Source: JAEUKA01 sp044228505
Lineage (GTDB): Bacteria > Myxococcota_A > Polyangia > Palsa-1104 > JAEUJZ01
Assembly (NCBI GenBank): GCA_044228505.1
Contig: JBGAUT010000002.1
Location: 248,001-312,000 of the forward strand
Length of the DNA stretch: 64,000 bases
Direction: 5' to 3'
Below the pieces are notes generated by a model. It worked only from the letters and a program-made list of their open reading frames with translations, made no database searches and was not told the DNA's origin. Every line of letters begins with the position of its first letter. The stretch's first letter is position 1. A program made the translations under genes and the position numbers. This document shows positions 8,156 to 16,489 of the stretch, in pieces.

Positions 8156-8276
8156 CCAAAAAGGGCGGATCGGTTCGATGGCAAGGCGCGCAGAGGACCG
8201 GAGCGGAGCGTACACCTGTACGTGAGCACCGGACCGCATGAGCAACGCAGCCAGCGGACTGAGCCGTCCTTTTTGG
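8156..8276. repeat. 121-bp imperfect palindromic element
   Basis: The block opens with CCAAAAAGGGCGG (8156-8168) and closes with its near-complement CCGTCCTTTTTGG (8264-8276). Inside, the two 60-bp arms keep pairing with scattered mismatches, down to a core GTACA-CC-TGTAC at 8210-8221. The flanks of the core read GGAGCG and GTGAGC. It lies between cdsA and the PAP2-like gene, both on the minus strand. It could act as a terminator or processing stem, or be a REP/MITE-like mobile palindrome. No coding frame explains it. Confidence 0.7.
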
Positions 8277-8277
8277 C

Positions 8278-9096
8278 CTAGAAGCGGAGGTAGGCGTAGG
8301 CGTAGACATACGGGACGACCAGCAGCAGCGCGTCAATGCGATCGAGCATTCCGCCGTGGCCGGGTAGGAGCACTCCCGAGTCTTTGACGCCGACCGAGCG
8401 CTTGATGAGCGACTCCACGAGATCGCCGAGCTGACCGAGGATGTTGGCGGGAATCGCGATCGCGAAGACGTCGACCCAGCTCAGCATCGGCAGATACCAC
8501 ATCTTGGCGACGATGAGCGCCAGCACGCTACCGACCAGGCCGCCGATCGAGCCAATCCAGGTCTTTTTGGGACTGACTGCGGGCCACAGCTTGGCCGGGA
8601 CAAACGGACCCAGGAAGCGTCCCGCAAAGTAGGCCCCAGTGTCCGACACCCAGGCCGAGGTGAGACATAGATAAATGAAGCCACCACCGAGCTTGGGCGT
8701 GGTTTTAAACATCACGAGCGGCACGATCAGCACCCCGGCGTAGAAGATGCCGAGCGTCCACATCGACATCCGCGACGCCACGGTTTCGATGTTGCCGTGC
8801 GCAAACAGGAAGTAGAGCAGCCCAAGTGCGGTCACCCCAAACAGACCGAACATCTGGATATGCGCATCGGGCACCCAGCACAGCAGATTGCCGTAGGCAA
8901 CTCCGGCCAGCACTCCCAGCCAGCGCGTCACCGCCGGTTCCGCAGGCAGCGTCATCTTCATCCATTCGCGCAGACCTGCAACCTGCGCGATCAGAATCCA
9001 CGCCCACACGCCGTACGGCTCGTTCCACTGAATCGCCAGGATGAGCAGCGGTACAGCCACGACCGCCGTTAGAAAACGTAGGACCAAGTTAGACAT
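8278..9096 (-). CDS. cdsA: Phosphatidate cytidylyltransferase
   Basis: 272 residues, about eight membrane helices. CdsA makes CDP-diacylglycerol from phosphatidate and CTP, the branch point for phosphatidylglycerol, cardiolipin and phosphatidylethanolamine. The C-terminal signature is intact: QLGDLVESLIKRSVGVKDSG, then LLPGHGGMLDRIDALL. SPKKTWIGSIGG is the other conserved segment. The start at 9096 overlaps the uppS stop (ATGTCTAA, 8 bp), typical translational coupling; upstream in-frame starts lie inside uppS and were rejected. The uppS-cdsA order is common in bacteria. Confidence 0.95.
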   Translation of the reverse strand: MSNLVLRFLTAVVAVPLLILAIQWNEPYGVWAWILIAQVAGLREWMKMTLPAEPAVTRWLGVLAGVAYGNLLCWVPDAHIQMFGLFGVTALGLLYFLFAHGNIETVASRMSMWTLGIFYAGVLIVPLVMFKTTPKLGGGFIYLCLTSAWVSDTGAYFAGRFLGPFVPAKLWPAVSPKKTWIGSIGGLVGSVLALIVAKMWYLPMLSWVDVFAIAIPANILGQLGDLVESLIKRSVGVKDSGVLLPGHGGMLDRIDALLLVVPYVYAYAYLRF

Positions 9097-9880
9097 CAGA
9101 ACCACTCCCAGGCTTGTCTTCACCGCGATCGGTCTGCGGAATCGCCGGCACGTCTTCGGGCACGTCTTGCGACTGGTACACCGACAGCGCCGCCAGCAGA
9201 TCGGCTTTGCCAAAGTCAGGCCATAGCACAGAGGTAGCGTAGAACCGGGCGTGGGTCGATTCCCACAGCAAAAAGTTACTGGTGCGCTGCTCGCCGGAGG
9301 TTCGGATCATCAGATCGACCTGCGGCAGTCCCGCCGTCTTCAGCCGTGCCGTCAGATCCTCATCGCGGATCTGCTGCGGATCCAGGGTGCCCTCGGCTGC
9401 TTCGTGCGCCAGCTTCTGCATCGCATCGGCCAGCGACTCTTGCCCGCCGTACGACAAGGCCAGCGACAGCACCATGTCTTGGTTGTGCGCCGAATCGGCA
9501 ATCAGGCTGGCGAGCGGACGCAGGACGTACTCGGGAAGGCGCGAGATGTTGCCGATGGCTTGCAGCCGAATGCCGTTTTCGAGAATCTCGGTTCGCTCGT
9601 CGATGACATAGTCATGGAGGAGCTGCATCAGGCCCTGCACCTCCTCGAGCGGACGTTCCCAGTTCTGTTCCGAAAAGGCGTACAGCGTCAGCGCTTGCAG
9701 GCCGAGTCGGCGAGCGGCCCGCACCACTTCCCGCACCGAGCGAGCGCCCCGCCGGTGACCTTCCAGCCGAGGCAGACCTTGCTGCTGTGCCCAGCGACCG
9801 TTGCCATCCATGATGATGGCAACATGCCGAAGTCCCGGTGGCAGAAGTGGTGGAGCGCCCATAAGGAAGTGCCGTATCAC
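9089..9880 (-). CDS. uppS: Undecaprenyl diphosphate synthase (cis-prenyltransferase)
   Basis: 263 residues. Condenses isopentenyl diphosphate units onto farnesyl diphosphate to form the C55 carrier lipid for peptidoglycan and O-antigen. Motifs are HVAIIMDGNGRWA (D25 binds the magnesium-diphosphate), GHRRGARSVREVV, LYAFSEQNWERP, and IRTSGEQRTSNFLLWES. The start is either GTG 9880, preceded by GGAAGGG, or ATG 9862; the former is kept. It heads the uppS-cdsA pair. The last 20 residues are a polar tail beyond the fold. Confidence 0.95.
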   Translation of the reverse strand: MIRHFLMGAPPLLPPGLRHVAIIMDGNGRWAQQQGLPRLEGHRRGARSVREVVRAARRLGLQALTLYAFSEQNWERPLEEVQGLMQLLHDYVIDERTEILENGIRLQAIGNISRLPEYVLRPLASLIADSAHNQDMVLSLALSYGGQESLADAMQKLAHEAAEGTLDPQQIRDEDLTARLKTAGLPQVDLMIRTSGEQRTSNFLLWESTHARFYATSVLWPDFGKADLLAALSVYQSQDVPEDVPAIPQTDRGEDKPGSGSDV

Positions 9881-9946
9881 GTAGCGCCGCGCCCTTCCAA
9901 GAAAAAGCCAGCGCGAGCGGTTACAAGCACGTGGTAAAAAGCGCTG

Positions 9947-11155
9947 GTGTCAGTCCTGTTTTCGTCTCGTCTGCCGTGGCAGAGGCTGACGAACCGCTTT
10001 ACCCAGCTTCAAGCCGAGCTGCGCGCTGCGGGGGTGCCGCTGCTCGACCTCGTGGTGTCGAACCCGACCCGCGCCTTGCCAGAGCTGTATCCCGAGTCGC
10101 TGCTCGCTCCGCTTGCTTCGCCGGACGCGCTCCGCTACGAGCCCTCGCCGCAAGGCGCGAAGGCGACCAGACAAGCGATTGCCGATTACTACCAAAGCCG
10201 TGGTGTTGCCGTCGATCCCGACCACCTGGTGCTCTGTGCCAGCACCAGCGAGGCGTACTTGTGGCTGTTTCAGCTCCTGTGCAATCCGGGCGACGAGGTG
10301 CTGTTTCCCGAGCCGAGCTATCCGCTGCTGCCGTTTTTGGGCAACCTGGCCAGCGTCGACATCGTGCCCTATCCGCTGCGCTATGACGGTCGCTTTCACG
10401 TCAGCGTTGCCGAGCTGAAAGCGGCGATTTCGTCGCGCAGCCGAGCGATCGTGGCGGTGAGTCCCAACAACCCCACCGGCACGTACCTGCGCGAGACCGA
10501 GGCCACTGCGCTGTTGCAGTTGTGTGCGCAGCACGGCATGGCTCTGCTCATCGACGAAGTCTTTTCCGACTATTCCTTTGTCGATCCGACGCCCCAGGAA
10601 GGGCCACGGCTTTTGTCGCTCGCGAGCCTCCCTGATTCCGTGCGTGACATCCCGGCGCTGCGCTTTGTGCTGTCGGGCTTTTCCAAGGTGCTCGGCTTGC
10701 CGCAGCTCAAGCTGGGCTGGATCGCCGTCTGTGGACCGGAGCCGCTGCGCACCGAAGCCCAGAACCGCCTGGAGCTGATCGCTGACACGTTCCTGTCGGT
10801 GGGCACACCCATTCAACTGGCCGCGCCCAAGCTGTTGCAATACAGGCCCGCGCTGTTTGCCGGAATCATGCGTCGCATCACAGCCAGCTTGGAGGTGCTC
10901 CGCGAGCACTTTTCCGGCACGGCCGTGTCGGTGCTTCCCGTAGAGGGAGGTTGGTACGCGGTGCTGCGCTTGCCGCGAATCCTGACCGAAGAACAGTGGG
11001 TGCTGCGGCTGCTCGGCGAAGATCACCTGCTGGTTCATCCCGGTTATTTCTTCGATTTTCCCGATGAGGCCTATCTCATCGTCAGCTTGCTCGCCGCCCC
11101 GCACGACCTGGCCGAAGGTGCCCGGCGACTGCTGCTGCGGCTGGAGACCCTATGA
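9947..11155 (+). CDS. PLP-dependent aminotransferase, class I/II
   Basis: 402 residues from a GTG start. Fold-type I enzyme: the SNPTR substrate-region motif near residue 39, SPNNPTGTY at 172-180, D203 in LLIDEVFSDYSF that pairs with the pyridine nitrogen, and the Schiff-base lysine K247 in SGFSKVLGLPQLKLGW. The overall pattern is that of aspartate or alanine/aromatic aminotransferases; substrate cannot be fixed. The stop overlaps the start of the next gene (ATGA), so the two are cotranscribed, although their functions look unrelated. Confidence 0.9.
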   Translation: MSVLFSSRLPWQRLTNRFTQLQAELRAAGVPLLDLVVSNPTRALPELYPESLLAPLASPDALRYEPSPQGAKATRQAIADYYQSRGVAVDPDHLVLCASTSEAYLWLFQLLCNPGDEVLFPEPSYPLLPFLGNLASVDIVPYPLRYDGRFHVSVAELKAAISSRSRAIVAVSPNNPTGTYLRETEATALLQLCAQHGMALLIDEVFSDYSFVDPTPQEGPRLLSLASLPDSVRDIPALRFVLSGFSKVLGLPQLKLGWIAVCGPEPLRTEAQNRLELIADTFLSVGTPIQLAAPKLLQYRPALFAGIMRRITASLEVLREHFSGTAVSVLPVEGGWYAVLRLPRILTEEQWVLRLLGEDHLLVHPGYFFDFPDEAYLIVSLLAAPHDLAEGARRLLLRLETL

Positions 11156-12384
11156 AGCGAACCTCACATCCTGTTCGAGCAGTGCTTTCCACGGTGCGGG
11201 GTTTCTCCCTGCTGACTTGTTGGTTGGTCGCACTCGCTCGGCTCGCCCCGGCCTCTGCCGAAGAACAGTCGCTGGCACCTCCGGCATCGAGCCAGGTCGT
11301 GCTCGATGGCCAGTTTGGCAAGCTGACCCTTGGTGGCTACGGCGAGGGCTACTACCAGTGGAACTTCAACCGTCCGCCGAGCGGCATCACCAACTTCCGA
11401 GGTTTCGACAACCGTCACAACGCCTTTACCATCGCCAACGCCGTCGTCGATGCCCAGTACGAAAAATCGGGAGTGATGGCGCGGATTGCGCTTCAGGTCG
11501 GTCACACCCCGAACACCTATTACCTGGCCGAGCCGAACTCGAAAGCGGACCTGTCGACCAGTGTGATCGGAGCCAGCGATGCCGCCACCTGGCGTTTCAT
11601 CCAGCAAGCGCTCATCGGTTACAAGATTCCGCTCGGCCTGGGACTCCTCGTGCAGGGCGGGATCTTCTTGTCGCCGATTGGGCCCGAGTCGATGGCGGTG
11701 CGCGACAACTGGACCTACTCGCGCTCGAACCTGTTTTTTAACCTGCCCTTCTATCACACCGGCGTGCGGCTCACCCAGCAGGTCAGCGAGGCATGGTCGG
11801 CGACGATCGGCGTCGTCAACGGCTGGAACTCGGTGGTCGATAACAACGGTGAAAAGTCGCTCTACGGTCAGCTCTATTACAACCGGCCCGATCGGTTTCA
11901 GGCGTCGGTGCTGTATTTCACCGGGGTCGAGCGCAATCCCCTCGAAAATTCGCGATCGTGGCGGCACCTCTTTGATGGGTGGATGACCTTCTATTTTGGC
12001 AATCGCTTCGCCTTCAGCCTGCACGGCAATCTCGGCTTCGAGCCGCAGCCGACCGCGACGGCCCTGTGGCTTGGGGGAGCGACCTACGTGCGGGTGCGGC
12101 TGCTGAGCTGGCTACTCCTTGCGGCGCGTGGCGATGCGCTGTGGGAGCGCAAAGCCGACCAGGCGGTCTTCTTTGCTGGCACCATGAGCTGGCTGGCCTC
12201 GGGAACGGCGACGCTGGAGTGTAACTGGGTGCCCGGCCTGATCCTCCGCCTCGAGTATCGGCACGACCACTCGGATGGCGACGCCTTCTTCACGGCCCCC
12301 GGTTCCAGTGCGCTGTTTTCGGGTCGCGACGTGGGCCGAAACCTGCAAGACACGCTGACGGCTGGGGCCGTGGTCTGGTTCTAG
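11152..12384 (+). CDS. Outer-membrane beta-barrel porin-like protein
   Basis: 410 residues with a signal peptide (hydrophobic 15-35, cleavage near ASA-EE). The mature part is a run of amphipathic beta strands with alternating aromatic residues (GEGYYQWNFNRP, RFIQQALIGYKIPLGLGLLVQGG, FRLEYRHDHSDGDAFF-like end) and finishes with W-F, the classic C-terminal aromatic of barrels recognised by BamA. It resembles the OmpL-like bbp2 family, putative outer-membrane porins. It overlaps the aminotransferase gene by 4 bp. Cargo unknown. Confidence 0.78.
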   Translation: MKRTSHPVRAVLSTVRGFSLLTCWLVALARLAPASAEEQSLAPPASSQVVLDGQFGKLTLGGYGEGYYQWNFNRPPSGITNFRGFDNRHNAFTIANAVVDAQYEKSGVMARIALQVGHTPNTYYLAEPNSKADLSTSVIGASDAATWRFIQQALIGYKIPLGLGLLVQGGIFLSPIGPESMAVRDNWTYSRSNLFFNLPFYHTGVRLTQQVSEAWSATIGVVNGWNSVVDNNGEKSLYGQLYYNRPDRFQASVLYFTGVERNPLENSRSWRHLFDGWMTFYFGNRFAFSLHGNLGFEPQPTATALWLGGATYVRVRLLSWLLLAARGDALWERKADQAVFFAGTMSWLASGTATLECNWVPGLILRLEYRHDHSDGDAFFTAPGSSALFSGRDVGRNLQDTLTAGAVVWF

Positions 12385-12402
12385 CGGGGAACCACCTGTG
12401 GC

Positions 12403-13692
12403 CTAGCGCAGGATCTGCACCGCTCCAACCCACATCGTCTGTGGAGCGGCGGTCCCCGGCCCGGTCGAGGTCAGCCGGAACGTCGTAAAGCCCGCAGTGG
12501 TCGTCGCTGATACCGCAATTTGCAGGTGAAACTGAGAGCCATTTGTGCCTTGCACGGCGCTCTGAGTCGGCGCTTGTTGCCAGGTCATGGTCAGCGCTTT
12601 GGGGTTTGGCTTGCCGCTCGCATCGGGCAGCGGGTATTCGGTCGCGGTCACCGACCAGGTTGGGCTGGGCGAGCTCGGGCTGTAGAACCGGACCGGCACG
12701 GTGCCGCTTTGGCCCGCCCGAATCGTGACGACCTCGGCGCTGCTCGGTCGGCCATTGATGACAATCGGTAACAGGGTGTTAAAAATCGGAACCGCGAAAA
12801 AGTCCTGCGTCGCGGTGGTGGGAAGACAGGGGTTTTTGTGATTGGCCGCCGCCCGGTTCGAGAACACCTTGCTGACGGCACCGGCGATCGGGTCGCTGTA
12901 GAGAAAGTCGTTCAGATTTTCACACAGGTCGGCGATCTCGGTGCCGTTGAGGGCGAACATCCACATCGCGTAGGGATCATTGAGTAGGTTGTACGACGTC
13001 ACAAAGGGATCGCTCGCCGCCTCGGTGAGCTCGTGCGAGGTGATGACGGTGAGAAGCGGCAGCGTGGCACCTTTGCAGCGCGGTACGACCAGATACGGGA
13101 CACGACTGCCATCGCTTTGCGTCACGTAGTAGTGGTAGCCCTCGAAATCGACGCAGCTCGTAAGACCGGATCGAGTGATGGTGACAGCGGCGGGGTAGTA
13201 AATGGCGTAGACCGTGTTGGCGTCGTTTTTGGGGAAGGTGCCGTTTTGGATGCTGGTGCTGACCAGCGCTTGGATCTCGGCGTCTGTCACCGTCGCTGCC
13301 GGTGTCGTGGTGAGAGTCACAGGTGGTGCCACCGTGCCGCGTCCCACGCCGTATTCCTGCATGACTGCCCACGAGGTCGATGTCGAAAGGTAGCTTTGCA
13401 TGGCGGTCGTCAGGCTGATGAGCAGCGTACCGTTCGTCTGCATGTCGCCGCGAAAGAACACCGGCACCACCTTGGGGGCGCTGAGGACCGTGCCACTGCC
13501 AGCGGTCACCTGTGGTGCGATCGGAGGAAACGCCGTTTGGTACGGCATCCCCATGTCGACAACCTGCATGTTCACGCCGGGATCGTTGCCACCGGTGGCT
13601 CCGTCTCCACACGCAGAAAGCCCCAGCAGGCCGAGCAGGCCCAGCGCGCTTAGCCATAGCGATCGCAGCCGTGCTTTTGTTGATTGGTTCAT
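12403..13692 (-). CDS. Lipoprotein with HELTE motif, possible metalloprotease-like fold
   Basis: 429 residues. A lipobox LSAC places the lipidated cysteine at C28. About 190 residues further is HELTEAASDPF (H220, E221), preceded by TVITS; this SHELTEAxxDP segment occurs in a secreted hypothetical family and in plant EXORDIUM-like proteins, and it resembles a zincin helix although the usual second histidine is not spaced as in HExxH. A C-terminal Ig/FN3-like beta domain follows (from about residue 325). Convergent with the barrel gene and divergent from trpB2. Enzymatic activity is not shown. Confidence 0.7.
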   Translation of the reverse strand: MNQSTKARLRSLWLSALGLLGLLGLSACGDGATGGNDPGVNMQVVDMGMPYQTAFPPIAPQVTAGSGTVLSAPKVVPVFFRGDMQTNGTLLISLTTAMQSYLSTSTSWAVMQEYGVGRGTVAPPVTLTTTPAATVTDAEIQALVSTSIQNGTFPKNDANTVYAIYYPAAVTITRSGLTSCVDFEGYHYYVTQSDGSRVPYLVVPRCKGATLPLLTVITSHELTEAASDPFVTSYNLLNDPYAMWMFALNGTEIADLCENLNDFLYSDPIAGAVSKVFSNRAAANHKNPCLPTTATQDFFAVPIFNTLLPIVINGRPSSAEVVTIRAGQSGTVPVRFYSPSSPSPTWSVTATEYPLPDASGKPNPKALTMTWQQAPTQSAVQGTNGSQFHLQIAVSATTTAGFTTFRLTSTGPGTAAPQTMWVGAVQILR

Positions 13693-13835
13693 CGGAAGGC
13701 CCCCCTCGTTACATTCTGTGCCCGTTGCCGCTTCCGTTCATCGCCCGGTCCGTAGAGAAAAACTAGACTACCGACGGAGACGACGACTACGGTGAGCGTG
13801 CAGCGTATCGATCTTTGTTGCCAAGGAGAAACGCC

Positions 13836-15194
13836 ATGTCCTCTCAGATCAAGTACTTGCTCGACGAGACGCGCCTACCCAAGGCCTGGTATAACCTCGC
13901 CGCTGATTTGCCCACGCCGCCGCCACCAGTGCTCCATCCGGGGACCAAGCAGCCGATTGGGCCAGCCGACCTAGAGCCACTGTTTCCCATGTCGCTCATC
14001 GAGCAGGAGGTCTCCACCGTCCGCGAGATCGAGATCCCCGAGCCCGTGCGCGAGGTCTATCGACAGTGGCGACCATCCCCCCTTTATCGGGCGCGACGGC
14101 TGGAAAAGCTGCTCGATACGCCTGCTCGCATCTACTACAAGTACGAAGGCGTTTCACCGTCGGGGAGCCACAAGCCGAACACCGCAGTGCCGCAGGCTTT
14201 TTACAACCGCGAGGCCGGGATTCGCAAGCTGACCACCGAGACTGGGGCCGGGCAGTGGGGTTCGTCGCTGGCCTTTGCGGGTTCGCTGTTTGGGATCGAG
14301 GTGCAGGTCTTCATGGTCCGCGTCTCATACGATCAGAAGCCGTACCGCCGGGCGCTGATGGAAACCTACGGGGCTCGCTGCATTGCCTCACCGTCGATGG
14401 AGACCAACGCCGGTCGCGCCATCTTCGCGAGCAATCCCAGCCATCCCGGCAGCCTCGGGATCGCCATCTCGGAAGCCGTGGAAGTGGCGGCGCAGCGACC
14501 CGATACCAAGTACGCGCTCGGCTCGGTGCTAAACCACGTCCTGCTCCATCAGACGGTGGTCGGCCAGGAGGCGCTCGCCCAGATGGAGCTAGCCGACGAC
14601 TATCCCGACATCTTGGTGGGCTGTACCGGCGGTGGATCGAACTTCGCGGGACTGGTGTTTCCGTTTCTCGGTGTGCAGCTTCGGGGTGGACGCAAAGTAC
14701 GGGTCATCGCCGTCGAACCAGCCGCGTGTCCCTCGCTGACTCGCGGCAAGTACGCCTATGACTTTGGGGACACCGGGCATCTGACTCCCCTCGTCAAGAT
14801 GCACACGCTCGGATCGACGTTTACGCCGCCGGGGTTTCACGCCGGTGGGCTGCGCTATCACGGGATGGCACCGCTTGTGAGTCACCTCCGCGAGCTGAAC
14901 CTCATCGAGGCGCGGGCCTATCACCAGGTCAAGTGCTTCGAGGCGGGCGTGCAGTTTGCGCGTGCCGAAGGAATCCTGCCCGCCCCAGAAGCCAATCACG
15001 CGGTGCGAGGGGCGATCGATGAAGCGCTGCGCTGCAAAGAAGAGGGCGTGTCGCGGTCGATCCTGGTCAACCTGTGCGGACACGGCCACTTCGACATGCA
15101 GGCCTATACCGACTACTTCGCGGGTCGGCTCAAAGATCAATCGTACGACGAAGCGGAGCTGGCGATGGCCCTGTCGGGCCTGCCAACCCTGTAA
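13836..15194 (+). CDS. trpB: TrpB2-type tryptophan synthase beta-like PLP enzyme
   Basis: 452 residues. Fold-type II PLP enzyme that condenses serine-derived aminoacrylate with indole. K113 in EGVSPSGSHKPNTA is the Schiff-base lysine, and CTGGGSNFAGLVFP holds the phosphate-binding glycine loop. The extended N-terminus (WYNLAADLP...LIEQE) and length mark the TrpB2 branch, which often works without a TrpA alpha partner. No trpA is in the window, so it may salvage indole or serve a specialised role. AAGGAG at 13823-13828 fixes the start at 13836. Confidence 0.9.
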   Translation: MSSQIKYLLDETRLPKAWYNLAADLPTPPPPVLHPGTKQPIGPADLEPLFPMSLIEQEVSTVREIEIPEPVREVYRQWRPSPLYRARRLEKLLDTPARIYYKYEGVSPSGSHKPNTAVPQAFYNREAGIRKLTTETGAGQWGSSLAFAGSLFGIEVQVFMVRVSYDQKPYRRALMETYGARCIASPSMETNAGRAIFASNPSHPGSLGIAISEAVEVAAQRPDTKYALGSVLNHVLLHQTVVGQEALAQMELADDYPDILVGCTGGGSNFAGLVFPFLGVQLRGGRKVRVIAVEPAACPSLTRGKYAYDFGDTGHLTPLVKMHTLGSTFTPPGFHAGGLRYHGMAPLVSHLRELNLIEARAYHQVKCFEAGVQFARAEGILPAPEANHAVRGAIDEALRCKEEGVSRSILVNLCGHGHFDMQAYTDYFAGRLKDQSYDEAELAMALSGLPTL

Positions 15195-15196
15195 CG

Positions 15197-16453
15197 CTAC
15201 GGACCGGCAAAGACGATCTCGGCGCGGCGGCGCTGGCTGTTGTCGATGAACGCGACGACGGAGCGGTTGGCGCTCGCAGCGGTGCCCAAGTAGTCGCCGG
15301 GCCAGCGTTGGTCTTCACGGTGCGCCACCAGCCGAAGCCCACGACGGAGCGTCTGCGCCGAGTCCGGGCGTTGAGAAAGCGTCCACAGCCGCAGCGCCGC
15401 GTCCGGGTCGTTTTCGCGTCGCCCCACCAGATAGGCAAGCTGCACCACGCCCGATCCCGAATGCGGCGCGACGAGCTGGGGATGCATCAGCAGGTGTCCC
15501 GGCAGATCCAGGGACTGACGGCTTAGCTCACCGCTCGGCTCGCTTCGCTTGACCACTACGATCCGCTGGAGCAGCGGCGATCGCGCACTGTCCCACATCC
15601 CATCGCTGAGCCCGTAGCTTAGGTAGACCGCGCCGCCCTCGACCACACACGAAGGGCTCTGATGGGCAATGCGTTCGTCGCGGAGTGAGACGATCTGGGA
15701 CTCGCTGGGGGTACTGACGGGCAGCTCGAAGCGGTACAGCTCAATGCCTAGCTCGGGGCGTAGGTTGGCGACAAAGATGCGTGGCTGTGCAGGATCGCTA
15801 CAGACCACCGGCAGCGCTCCCGAAAATCCCGAGGCATCGACGAGCACCACCGTCTTGCGGCTGCCATCGGCCATGACCTGGGCGTCGTGGAAACCAGCGC
15901 GGTTGGCCCACGCAAAGCGATAGACCACATGCAAGGTGCCATCGCTAGAGACCGTGCTCCACGGCTTGTCGTAAGTGGTCTGGCGATCGTCGGCGACCAG
16001 TACCGGTGGATCGAAAGCTGCGGCACCGGGGCGAGCCTTGGCGACCACGATCGCCATGTCGTACGGCTCGGACTCGATCGAGCTATGCGAACGAAACGCC
16101 AGCCATGAAAGGTACAGCGAGCCGTCCCGGCCATAGGCAAGCGTTGGATCGGCAGACAGTCGGCCACCGGGAGCGGCCAAGTGCTCGACCGAACCAAAGG
16201 TTGCGCCGCCATCTTGTGACCTGCGGACCGCGATCGTGGCGGCCACTTCACCCGCCCCGGCGACCTCCATCCAAGCCAGCGCGAGCCGTGACCCGGTCGC
16301 GGCGACATGCGGCTCGATGGCTTCGGCTGGCCAGAGGTGAGGCCCGAGCGGTCCATCGGGTCGCAGCACAAACACGGTCATCCCCAACCCAAGGACTGCG
16401 GCTACAGCGAGGCTGGCACGGCGGCGAGCAGAAGCGGTCGGGAGCAAGGCCAT
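15197..16453 (-). CDS. Exported or membrane-anchored sialidase-like beta-propeller protein
   Basis: 418 residues. An N-terminal hydrophobic helix (about residues 13-30) acts as signal or anchor. The rest is a repeat-rich beta structure with an Asp-box (RRSQDGGATFGSV) and several DGxLYLSW / DGTLHVVYR strands typical of BNR/sialidase propellers. The catalytic Arg triad and Tyr of true sialidases are not obvious, so a binding or structural role is as likely as hydrolysis. It ends 3 bp from the trpB stop (convergent) and lies just downstream of the kinase gene on the same strand, 36 bp away, so the two may be cotranscribed. Confidence 0.68.
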   Translation of the reverse strand: MALLPTASARRRASLAVAAVLGLGMTVFVLRPDGPLGPHLWPAEAIEPHVAATGSRLALAWMEVAGAGEVAATIAVRRSQDGGATFGSVEHLAAPGGRLSADPTLAYGRDGSLYLSWLAFRSHSSIESEPYDMAIVVAKARPGAAAFDPPVLVADDRQTTYDKPWSTVSSDGTLHVVYRFAWANRAGFHDAQVMADGSRKTVVLVDASGFSGALPVVCSDPAQPRIFVANLRPELGIELYRFELPVSTPSESQIVSLRDERIAHQSPSCVVEGGAVYLSYGLSDGMWDSARSPLLQRIVVVKRSEPSGELSRQSLDLPGHLLMHPQLVAPHSGSGVVQLAYLVGRRENDPDAALRLWTLSQRPDSAQTLRRGLRLVAHREDQRWPGDYLGTAASANRSVVAFIDNSQRRRAEIVFAGP

Positions 16454-16489
16454 CGGGGTTGACTCAGCGCAAGCCAGCTTGGCGCAAGC

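Noticed and set aside
9950..11104. 384-codon minus-strand frame opposite the aminotransferase gene
   Set aside because: Antisense shadow in a GC-rich gene; the plus strand has all fold-type I motifs.
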